Source: Colius striatus
Lineage: Eukaryota > Chordata > Aves > Coliiformes > Coliidae
Assembly (NCBI RefSeq): GCF_028858725.1
Contig: NC_084790.1
Coordinates: 7,180,669-7,244,668 of the forward strand
Length of the DNA stretch: 64,000 nt
Direction of reading: 5' to 3'
This document shows positions 37,801 to 49,600 of the stretch, in pieces. Every line of letters begins with the position of its first letter. Position 1 is the stretch's first letter. Below the pieces are notes generated by a model. It had not been told where the DNA came from and did not search any database. It worked only from the letters and a program-made list of their open reading frames with translations. The position numbers and the translations under genes were made by a program.

Positions 37801-40800
37801 GGGGGTGTCTTGTTTGAATGCTGCTTGTGCTGATAGCTGTGCCAGGACTTTCCACCTACACAGAATTTGACTGGTCAAGACTTTTGTAATGTTTTCAGTA
37901 AGCTACTGGCAAGTTCATACTGTTCAGAAAATGTAAATGTGAGTGTTTGTGTGATTGATTAGGTTTGTTCCTGAAAACCAGAAGGACAAAGTCCAGGGAA
38001 CATGCAGAGTTGAAAGGCTGTAAAGGTTTAGCCTCTGGTGCAAAACGGACACAAATCTTTGCTGTTGCTGAGGTCAAGCAGTAGATAAGCACAGCTCAGT
38101 CTCTCTGTGTTTGACAGAGAAGAGCAAGCTCCCAATTTTCTCTCATTAAGTCTCCTCATGTACCAAGCATGAGTTGATGGTTTCAGAAAAACGCCTGGTT
38201 TGTGTCACATCCTCTGCTGGCTTGCAAACAGTATTTGCTGTAATGATTTTCTGTTCTATTCTGGTATTTCATTAAATTTTTGTGTAAGAGATAGAAAATG
38301 CTATTTAAAAACACAGAGTTTGGATCTTTTTTGTGGAGGTTCAGGTTCAGGTTGGGTGGTGTTATTTTTAAATTCAGGATGCATCACTTGCAAACACTTG
38401 TGTTATTCCTCCCATTGAGAAACGCGTGTTTATGTGAGCCAAAATGCTATGCAGGCCATGCTTTACAAATTCTCTGGCCTTGGTTGCAAGAACTCTTACA
38501 TTTTATGATGTATTGTTTTTTGCAAACGTGGACTTATTAAATAAGAGGTGAACATTTCAATTTAAAATAATGTGGTGTAACTTAAAATAATTCAGCAATA
38601 GTGTTGTCAGCAGGAGTAGGGAGGTGATCATTCCCCTGTACTCCACTTTGGTGAGGCTGCACCTTGAATATTGGGCCCCTCTCTGCAAGAAGGACATTTT
38701 GGTGCTGGAGAGGCTCCAGAGACGGGCTACCAAGCTAGTAAAGGATTTGGAGCATGTCTCATGTGAGGGATCTGGGGCTGTTGAGCTTGGAGAAAAGAAG
38801 GCTCAGGGGAGACTTTATCACTCTGTACAACTACCTGAAAGGAAGTTGTAGCGAGGCAGAGGTCAGTCTGCTCTCCCTAGTGACAAGCAAAAGAACAAGA
38901 GGAAGCGGCCTCAAGTTGCACCGGGGAGATTCAGTCTGGATATGAGGAGGAATTCCTTTCCTGGAAGAGCTGTCAGGCTTTGGAACAGGGTGCCCCAGGG
39001 AGGAGGTGAAGTCATGGTCCCTGGAGGTGTTTAAGAGACCTTTGATGTTGCACTTAGGGAAATGATCTAGTGGTTGATAGGGCTGGGACAAAGGCTGGAC
39101 TTGATGATTTTAAAGGTCTCTTCCATCTGAAAGGATTCTGTGATTCTATGGTTCTGAGTGTTGGTACTTTCTTTAAGCAGTGATGCAATTAATTGTGTAG
39201 TCTTAGTCTCTCTGAGAATTAATGAGGAATCTTTGAATTATATGGAAGACCTTTGCATCACATTTTAGAATGCTTTCCTGAAAAGAAAAGCCTGATTTTG
39301 AGTATTCAATGTTTGAGCTTGTAAACTGGAAAAAAATAAAGGCACCATCTATATCATAATCAGTACATCTTCCTACTGGTATAATTCATTTACCATCTCT
39401 TTAAAATATTGTTTCTTTACTGATGCCTAGCTCAATACATCTTTACTACTTGTATTCTTACAGATCCTGAAATAAGTACAGTTTTTATCATTTATCTGGC
39501 TTTTAAAAATTCTTTTAAACCAACTTTATTATTTTTTCTTAACCTTTCATGTCACTGATTTTTTTTTTTTTTACCCTTACGTTAGCGAAAAAAACACAGG
39601 TCAGAAAAGCACCACAAATTGTTACAAATATTGCACCTGAGAGGAAGAAATCAACACCCGTGAAGCTTACAAACAAAGTACTGAGGCCTCAGGCAAACAG
39701 TGCTGTTTCTCATCGACCATACAGGGACAGAGTGATTCACTTACTGGCACTGAGGAGTTACAAGAAACCAGAGTTACTTAGTCGCTTGCAGGTAGATGGT
39801 GTCAACCAAAAGGACAAGAACTGCCTTGGAATGATCCTTCATCAGGTGAGCTCATGGAGTTTATGCCAGCAATTTTTTTCTTCCTGCTGTACTTTCAAAT
39901 ATAGTTTTTAATTGGTTACTGCAGTATTTAAATTGGAAAATAATAAACAACTTACATAAGTAAAACTACTCTCCCTGTGAGGGAGATGGAGCACTGGAAC
40001 AGGCTGCCCAGGTGGGTTGTTGAGTCTCCTTCTCTGGAGACATTCAAAACCCACCTGGATGAGTTACTGTGTGACCTGCTCTAGGTGGCCCTGCTGTGGC
40101 AGAGGGGTCAGATTGGATGATCATTTGAGGTCACTTCCAACCCTTAAGATTCTGTGATTCTGCAATAATGCTGCTTAAATTTAAGTTTTCCAGTAAATTT
40201 TCTACAGATGCCTCAAATTTTGGGTTAATGTGATGAAAAGAAGCAAAGGATAAAAATTTTAGAGAGTATTTTTGTTTTGCTAGAATGATACGCAATAAGC
40301 CACTATTTCTAGCTTTTCTCTCTTGCCTTTTTTGCCCTGTCTCTTTTACTTGGACTGCTTAACTGCTGAATTCAGAGAAACTGATCGTGCATTCTCTTGA
40401 TTGTGTGAAATGGTTTGTCATAGTACTTGATATTTCTTGTGATGAGTTTGTGATGAGCAAAACTTGATATTTGCACAGGTTATAATTTCATTTGAACATA
40501 GTTGATGGTCCATAAATGGTTCTTGGCTTCTCTTGGGAGAATTGTGTCACTGGGAGTGGTCCAGCCAAACATTAAAGGAGAGTGGTGCTGGACTGATTTT
40601 GAGCATACTGTTTCTTTGCTAGCACATGGATGGATTGTGTCTTTATCTGCTTTTCTAGTGTTCCTTCAAGTTCCACTTGAATTTCTTTATCAAATCCATC
40701 CAAATTAAGTGTTGTTGCTTTGTTTGACTGGTGCAATAGTAGGGATTTTTCACCCTGAAGACAGACAATTTAGTGAGAGACATGTTTTTACTTATGAATG

Positions 40801-43800
40801 AAGGAGTCAATTTATACTTTCAATTGATTATAAAATTCAAAAAGCTCAACTCCTTAGAGGATAAAAGGTGCAAAAACTTTTTCCTGTCTCATCATGCTTG
40901 GCAGTGTTTAAGGTGACTTTCTTGGAATCTGTTACCTGTATGTGGTGTGATGTACCTCAAGGTATTGGTTTGCATTCAGAAATGGTCATGTTGACAGCAC
41001 TGCACCCTGAACAGACTTACTCATGTTTTTCTTAGCTTTGTAATGAGTTATTTTGTACAAATCTAAACTCAGCAGCCTGAAATTTGCTCAGATCTGTAGT
41101 TTTAACAAGTGAACTACTCTTTCAGAATATCTTTGTTACTTTGAATGGTTGTTTTAAGCTGGGGATAGACATGTAGACAGACACAAATTAGCAGTGTTTA
41201 TCTGTCATGTTTTGGATGAAAAAATAGGCAAAGTTACAAAAAGTGGTGGTGGCATGATGAATTATTCAGCATTTTGTATCGGGCAAATCAAGGGAGACTT
41301 TTGTCTCTGAGGCTTTTTTTTTTTGAAGCTCTGCCTAAGTGTCAGGTGATGAAGCCTAAACCAGCACTTGAGGTGTCAATGACCTCAAGGTTTTAATAAC
41401 TCATTTTAAGTCTTTAAGTATACTTTGTGTTTTTTCTGAAGAAAGATACAAACCCATTTTATTTACAAAGGTATACCACATGCACACAACCTTTTCATGC
41501 CCATACTTTGCTGTAATGAACCTCATCTCTGCAAAATGAAGAGTGCATCTAGGCCTGTACACGTATCCTTAAATAGTTTAGCACTAAATCTTGTTTTCAA
41601 AATTTAACTTTTTAGATATGAGTGCGGTTATTTTTCTTTTTCCCAATTGGTAGAACTTGGACATGTCTTAAAACTAAGGGGATAGATAAGTAATTCATGT
41701 TTGTACTTAAAGTTTAGTAGTAATCAGAATATCATGTATAGCTCTTCAGTAGAAAGCTGTAGTTCCTTGTGGCTTAGGCACTTGATAAAGAAAAGCTATT
41801 CTGTTTATCCAGACAAATGACAGCATACTGTGCTTGTTAATATAATCATGGAAAATAAGCATTGTTCCAGGCACAATCTGTGTTCTGCCAGTACAGTGTA
41901 GCTGTGTCCTCCTGAAGTGGAACGGCTCTAAATTTGTAGGTGAAGATAATGTTCTTCAGTTCTTAATAAAAATAAAAAATTAGACCTCTAAACATCTTTC
42001 ATGTAATAAAGATTGAAAGTTTTGACATAGTTTGCCTAGATTCTCAGTGCTGTATTAAACACAAGGGGCCAGATACATGATACGTAGAGAAGTCTTCGTA
42101 GAGTATGTTTCATATGTACTTGCACAACAGTTGTGTTTTTCTGATATCTAAATTTCTACATCCCAAACTGACCATGTTTTTTAAAACTAGTGCTCATGAC
42201 TTGAAGGATCTAAAAAAGCTGGAAATCTAGCGCATGGTGTCATTTTCAGCTTTGATAGAGCTTTGCAGTACTGATCTCACGTCTGTAGTTTGCATTTAGG
42301 TATAATGAACATTTATTTTCTTAAATGTCTGTGTGTAGGTAGCAAACCTGAATCCAAAGGATAATTCTTACAGTCTAAAGGATTATCTACGTAAAGAAAT
42401 CCAGAAAGATTGGCCTGGATACAGTGAAACAGAGAAACACACAGTGGAATTACTACTGTCTAGGTAAGTTCAGTCTCTATGTGAAAGCAAGTAGCCATTT
42501 AAAAAACTTTTTCTGGGAAATTAATGTTTACCTTTTTTATGCAAGAGCTGTGACATAAACATTTTTGCCTTGCAACCTGAAATGTTGTGTTGTCCTTACA
42601 GAAAATTAGATTCATCTCAGAATAGCACCAGCACCAGTGTATTGAAATCTCCTGTGACTTCTAAGATCACTTTTTCTCAGGTATTTTTTTTTAATGTTAT
42701 TTGCAGTGTATTACGATTTATCACACTTCATATTTGTGTAAAAGCTCTGATGTGAAGCAGTAATGTTGTCTTCAACACATGAAAAACTGAAATAGTTCTT
42801 TCTCAATTGGGTATTTAAAGGTGATTGCGCAATCAAAGATTGCAAAAACATATGATCACATAGATTCAGGGATGCTATATTTAATGTTCTTTATTTCAGA
42901 ATGTTTACTGAAATATTCAGAACTATACAGTCCTTGTCTACACAGTATTTTGTAAATACACCTAGATTTCTGACACAGAAATATTTGAACAGCCAGCATG
43001 TTGGCTGAAATCTGTCCATCCATAGCACATTGACCTTGCAGAAGCCTAAACTCTCCTGTAGAGTTTAAACTCACCTGCTGAACTTCTTCATTGCCCGTTA
43101 TTGTTATAAAAATCTATGTTTTCTGGTTAAATACTGAAAACTCTTTTTTTCTGTTGTCACATACCTTGTTTATCTTGGTGCTAGGAAAGTCTTCTGAAGA
43201 CAAGTTATGCATGTGATTTTGCTATGTGGTTGAGTGTGTTCAAGGTTCTTCGTGACATGGTTGTTTATAATACATAACATATACACAAACATCTTCGTGC
43301 CACTCTTTAAGTAGAAAGGTTAGAAAAATCTACAAATCACAGTAGTGATTCTCTTGGAGGAATATTATAAATAGTAGAGGGAGGACCTACCTCTTTGTTT
43401 TTCCTAGCTTTTCTACTCTCAGACCATGAAATGATGCCAGTGCTAGGGGCCTCTTTACGCCTGCTGCAGGCATACAAAACCTGGATGTATTTCAACAGGG
43501 CAGTGAAGAGCTGTGCCCGGCACTCATGGTCCAAGCTGCCACATGTACACCAACATGAGCAGTGCACATGTGCTGGAGAAGATGTGAACAAGTATTTCAG
43601 CTGGAGAATAGCTGGAATGACAACTGTAGCAAAACTAAGGGGTTTACCCATTCTTACCAGCTTTGCACTTCTCACGCTGTGACAAGCACACTGCTGTGTG
43701 CTTCTCGGAGCTGCTGTTGTAAATTATGCAGCTCTGTGACAGCAGAAGCTGACTCTTAACCTGGTATGTCTGAACAGAAATCAGCACCTAAACAATCACG

Positions 43801-46599
43801 GCCTGGGCTCTTTGTTTTGGTGAAGCCTTTGGTGTGGCTGCTGAAGAGGGAATTTTCATCCCAAAGCCTTTTAGCTCTAGATTTGAAGAGCAACTTGTTA
43901 AATCATAAAACTAGCAACTAAGAATGAAACAAACTGTGCAGTTAGCTGCAGAGTTTCCTTGTTTGGCAAGTATTTTTAGATAGGAAAGTTGTGTTTTCAA
44001 CAGTTGCCTGTTCAGAAATGCTCCGTTTTCAGAATGCGAGCAAAACATAATTCTAATGGCTTTTAATTTTATTTTTCGTTTACGATTATTACAGTTTGGC
44101 AATTTTACCGATCCTCTGAACAAGAAGCAAAGGATATCTCGCGTGAACAGTCAAAGCCATCAGCCAGTGAGTGGCCGCTGGCCTGCTTCCAGAGAGAAAG
44201 CCGCAGCTGCCTCTCTGCTGCCTCCCTGCGACGGAGCCGCTGCTCCCACTTCTCTGCATTTCACAGTCCTCCCCGCTTCCAGCCCCGTGCACATGGCCAT
44301 CTTTAATTCCCCCAGCACCCCCGAGAGGCAGGGGACACAGGACTTGCCGATGAACAGCTTCAGTCAAAATAGCGATAGCATCTCGAAGGACCAGAAAGAC
44401 AAATGTACTTCTCAGACTCCTCTGGGTACCCCAGTGCCTTCTGCAGTGCAGGTGACGCCTCCCAAGCCCAGAGCCAAGAAACGTGTGTGGACAGAAGAAG
44501 TGGTGCACAAAACGCCCAAGAAGGTAAAGAAGGAGGAGAGTGAGAAGGACAAAAGTAAAATGCAGGACACCATGAGTGTGAGCAAAGAGGAGAAAGGCCT
44601 TGGAAAAGAAGAAACTGCTACGCTGAAAAAATTGTCTGGTTCAGATTCAAGTGAAGGTATTTATACTGCTTTTCTTAACTACCATATGGGTAACCCTGGT
44701 CAAAAAGGACTAGTAAAACCAGGGACTTGGGGAACACAAATGATCTGGGTTTTTTTTCACTTACTACCTGTTAAGAGGTTTGTCATTATTGCTACTTTAT
44801 GTCCCTGAAGTATCAATATTTTTTCTTCTGCTGTTGCATTACATTATAACTGATAGTTTAAAAAAACACAACAACAAACCCCAGAAGCTGTTTTGCTGGA
44901 ACCTTATCTAAAGTTAAGTTTGTTTTTATGAGTTCTCACTCGGTAGTACAAAAATCATTAGAGCAAAGAAATCTTAATTGGATTGCTCTTGGACACAAAT
45001 TGGTTAAAAGGAAGAGCTAGATACTGGAAAAAAACAAGGAATGGATATTTTTCAAGCTTAATTTCCAGTAAGCTGACAGTTCATTGAAACTTACTCCACT
45101 TTTTCCAAGTTCTGAGGTAAAAAAGTATCACATTTTTATTGCATGCTAGTTTTTTAAACTTGTAGATCAGACAAATTAATTTCATTATGTATCACAATGT
45201 GAAGTTGATTGAACTCTTCTTGTTTGTGGAAAGCCCAAAACATACATAAACTGGGATGTGTTTTGGTTTGAGGTGTGCCATGAGCTCCTCTCCATCTCAG
45301 CTGCAGAATTTATTGTTTCAAAAGATGTAGAAATGGTGCATGCTTAAGGTGACTTTGAAAGGCTGAACAGAACTGCACAAAGAACACTTGATTTCTTCAC
45401 ACACACACACACACACACAAAAACAGGGCACAGTTCAGTTCCTTTGTTAAATGTATGTTGTCTAATTTCAGAGACTTGACTCACAAATTAGATGTCAGGT
45501 TTAGTCCTTTACTGTCACCACCCAGAGGCATCTTTAGAGCATGCAAGGTGCCTCTTTGAAGTGGCCTTGCCCTTGTAGACAAGGATGCTTCCAGATGGTC
45601 ACTTTCACGTTTAGCCTGGACATACTATGGAGTGCCCATGTGGCTTGGGATTGTTTTGAAAGTATTTGTGCTTGAATTTATAACTATATGAGCACACTTC
45701 TCCAGAAGCCAGTGTCAAAATTCTGAACAGCTACGGAAGGGACAATTTGTACTATATTTCAATGTAGCGCTTACACTGAAGCTTTTGAATAGACTGAGGC
45801 GTGTCAAAGAATGCACTTGAAATTTTGGAAATGAAATGCTTACAGGAGAACTGTTCACATAAATTATTTTGTGACTACTAATATTACTGTTTGAATTTAT
45901 CTCATTTTTCCCCCCATTTTTATGCTTCTTTTTAAATCCCTACTATATGGGTAGTAATATTAAAAGAAAGAACCAAGTAGACTATCCCATGATAGCTCTT
46001 TTCTCTCCTCATGTCTTAAAGCTCAGGTAGCTTAGAAATCAGAAAGAATTGTTGAGCTTTAGCAGAAATACTGTGTTTAAACCATGGCAATGTAAGATAA
46101 TGATGCATATAAAGGATTGTGGGAGTTTTTTAAGCTTTCCACAAAACCCCAAACTAAAAGCAGAGAGAGATTATCAAGACACTGAGTGTTCCTTCCTGTC
46201 TCAGCTAACTTCTTCCTTATGGAGCTATTATCCTTATTTATCTTGAAGACAGGAGGCTCTTGGTCTATTCTGTTAGAGAGATTAGAGATTAAGTGTACTG
46301 TGCTTTCCTAATGCCATTTAAAAGAGCAAAAGGGCAATTTACAAGTGCAAATAACTTTCAAACCCAGTATTGCCATGTTAATGAGGAGAAGGTCTTTGTT
46401 GCAGGTTATTGAAGCTTGAATGCCAGTAATCTGTATACAATGCTATTGACTTCCCGGCTTAGAAGAGTGTTGAAATTAAATCTAACTTTGGATATCCGTA
46501 ATTAGCGGGGAAGGAGCATGGAAACATGACGTGAAAAGAACTTCAGCTTTCTACTGTGTTTCTTGATGGAACCTAGATGTCAATATATATCTCTTCCTC

Positions 46600-46644
<45 letters not shown>

Positions 46645-49600
46645 ATATATGTATATATATATGTCAAGCTGTCACCTTTTGTGCAGCTACATCTGTTGCT
46701 GCATAACTTGAATTGCTATGCAGATGCCACATCGTGTCTTCAAATAAGAAAAGTTGACCTCTGGTTAACACTGCAGTAGCACAAAACCTGTAGAATAAAG
46801 TAGCTGTGCCCTCTTTCTAAACCCTGATGCTGCCTACTGTGGAGAAGGTTGTGTGAGCCCTATTACTAACTTTTAGAGCATATTCCAAGTAATTTACTGT
46901 GAAAATAAAACTCTAAAGGACTTTTTTTCAGGCTGTCAGGTCAGTATTGTTTGGCAATATTAAAAATCTGTTTATCACAAGTATCACGATTCTGCTTTTC
47001 TGTAGGAGTTAAAGAAATTTCCACTGTCTCCACAGATCTTCCGTCAACAAGTGAACAACCAGACTACTTCATGTGAGTAGAGTAACAATTAATTCTCTTA
47101 CCACTAATTGAAGCCATTGAAAAAAAAACCTATAAAAACATTCATTTAGCTATAAACCTGAAAATTTACCAAAATGCCATTTAAAAACAATAACTTCTTT
47201 TTGGCCACCCAACAACCTTATTTGTGTATCTGCAAGTTTTTAACTTTGAGGTTGTCTCTTAATTATTGTGGGGGGTAAAGAAGTGTTAAAAAGAATTTGA
47301 ATGTATTTTAGAAGACAAAACTTTGAATTTCATTCTTCTTCAAGAACACAGTGAAAACAGAATATGAATGTGCACGGTTTTCTTTTTAACGATGAGGTAA
47401 ACTGCATGCTAAAATACTGAATACGTAAATTTGAACATCTTTCTTGTGTTTTCACTGCTTAGAGCATCTAAGCTGGAAGGGTGGGGAAGGAGGATAGCAG
47501 ATTTTAAGATGCAGCATTGCAAATCCTATATATGAGCTAACAGGAGTTAACCGTCAAAGTTATTTCTAAAACTTTGATGTAAAAAGGCCACCGACTAACC
47601 GAAAGCTACAACAAAATACACAATTTCACCATAGAAGGAGCCAGAGAAAAATGGAAAACCTCAGTTCACTTTTTAAATTTCAGCTGCTTAATTTTTGACT
47701 GCAAAGCCAGATAAAAACACATTAAACTTGCATGTGAAATGTTACATGTCTACAATGACTAGTGTATTGCAGTCTGTAAAGTTGCAGAAGGCCTTCCCAG
47801 TAAGTTTAATTTTAGCTTCTTAAGGAGTTGTTGCACATCAGATTAACATGCTCAAAAGTCTTTCATCCATGACAAGTGGTAAAGAACTTTCTTTAAAATG
47901 AAATAGCTCTAACAACAGAACCGTGTGATTGCCTAAATACTTTTTTAGAATATTGAAACTTTTCTATCAGAGATACTTTTCTTTAGTGTTGTAAAACAAT
48001 GAAACAGCTTTTGAAAATGCCCAGTGTCTGGGCTTTTTCCATGCTCTTTTATCAGTACTCTTTTTAAAAAAAATGTGAAACTTGACAGAGGCTGCAGAGG
48101 AATAATTGGAATAACTCGGTCCATGCAGCCTGCGTTTCTTGTCAGAGTGCCCTTTTGGGGGCGGGGGGGGGGCAGGCACAGTGGGAAGCAATCTAAAGCT
48201 CTTTCCTGAGCTGGAAGGATAGGTTTTAGAAAGTTTTCATGACCCTTCAGCACTCAGAGCTGAAATAAACACCAGGACGGGAAAAGCCAGGGTGACCCTG
48301 ACTCTTCCCAGCAGTGCGGCTGAGCCCCCTTGTCATGTTTGCAGTGAAGGAGGGCAGGAAAGGGTCTACCAAGACACTGCCAATTGCCACCTTCAACAGC
48401 TTCTGTCAGAGGCGTAACATTTAGCAAGGAAGGCTGGGCCTACCTGTATCACTTGAACTGTGGTGCATCTTCTGTCTGTTGAAGCAGATGGCATTGGTGG
48501 TATTCCCTGGAAAGACTAGAAGTAAGCCTGTCACTGCAGGAGAGAAGTTTAGTACTTCATGTGTTAGGCAGAGAGCTCAAACCTATATTTATTTTCCCAT
48601 CTTGCTGTGTGCTTCCTAGTCATCTGAAGACAGGGGTACTGAGGACCTCGCTTATTATAGTTAAATAGTTCTAATATTAGTTAGATTAGTTAGTTAGGCA
48701 TTGCAAAAAGTGAAAAAAAAAATCAAAACCAAAAAACCTACATTAAAAAGCCTTTGTGCAGGATTTCATGAAGTTGGTTTAGTTCTGATTGGACTTAAAA
48801 AGTTTAATAAAAATTCCCTGTGGGAGGAGCAACATCTGGAGCAATCTTGCAGGTAATCTAGTGGCTGTGGTGTCCTGGAAAAAAAATAGGTCGTGCTGTT
48901 TCAGACAGCTGCCTGATAATTACAGAAAGGCTGAAACCTGAGAGTGCTTGCAATTTGATCCAATTTGGAGGACCTTGGTTGTTTCTCCCCTCTTCTCTTC
49001 CTGCCTTTAGGTGCTACATAATTCAGGAGTATAACCACAGCTTTAGCATAATGGTACTTTCCATCTTAATATACAGATTATCAGAGTAAATGAACTCAAG
49101 GTTTTTAAGCAAAAGCTTAAAAAATTCACGTTTCTCCCCACTTCCACTCATTTCTTCCTTCTAGACACACTTTGCATGCGCTTTTCTGGGCTCTTGTCCT
49201 GTGCCAGGACTCTTGAAGTGGGATGTAACTGTGCCTAAGCTGGTACTCCACACTGTCACTTCACAAGTACCTCCCAGAATGTTGAAAAGCATCTGTAGTT
49301 TTGTTCTAAAAACTATCTAGGACTCAAGTCATCTGCATCTGGCCTGGGATGCATCACTGACAAAAGTTGTTGCCTGTATTGTTACAGACTTTTAACTTGT
49401 TGAGTTTTGACTGCTCATTAAAAGTAGTCTAAGGGTGGCTTGAAGGGTTTGTCCTCATGTGGAGGCGCCTGTGTCATCCAAAGAGAACCAGATCTTCAGG
49501 CTAGGAGGACCAGAGGTATTGGTGTGACTTCAGTGAGAAACCATATCTATTACTCACATTTACACTTGCATTGTGTAAAGAGCTTGTTAGATTTGCTCAT

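Larger units (their letters stand above)
44657..47005. other. ELL2 intron 8
   Basis: A 2.3-kb intron with a CA repeat (45397-45419) and a compound TA/TG repeat (46598-46664). No gene-like content. Confidence 0.8.

Noticed and set aside
38624..38851. Apparent small coding gene in intron 4
   Set aside because: It is the end of the CR1 reverse-transcriptase ORF in a truncated LINE copy.
43337..43682. Overlapping open frames in intron 7
   Set aside because: They are opposite-strand frames of about 100 codons with no family resemblance and no splice signals in agreement.
48156..48171. G-rich run as a possible G-quadruplex
   Set aside because: It is essentially one interrupted homopolymer run in an intron, with no spaced G-tracts typical of a stable regulatory quadruplex.
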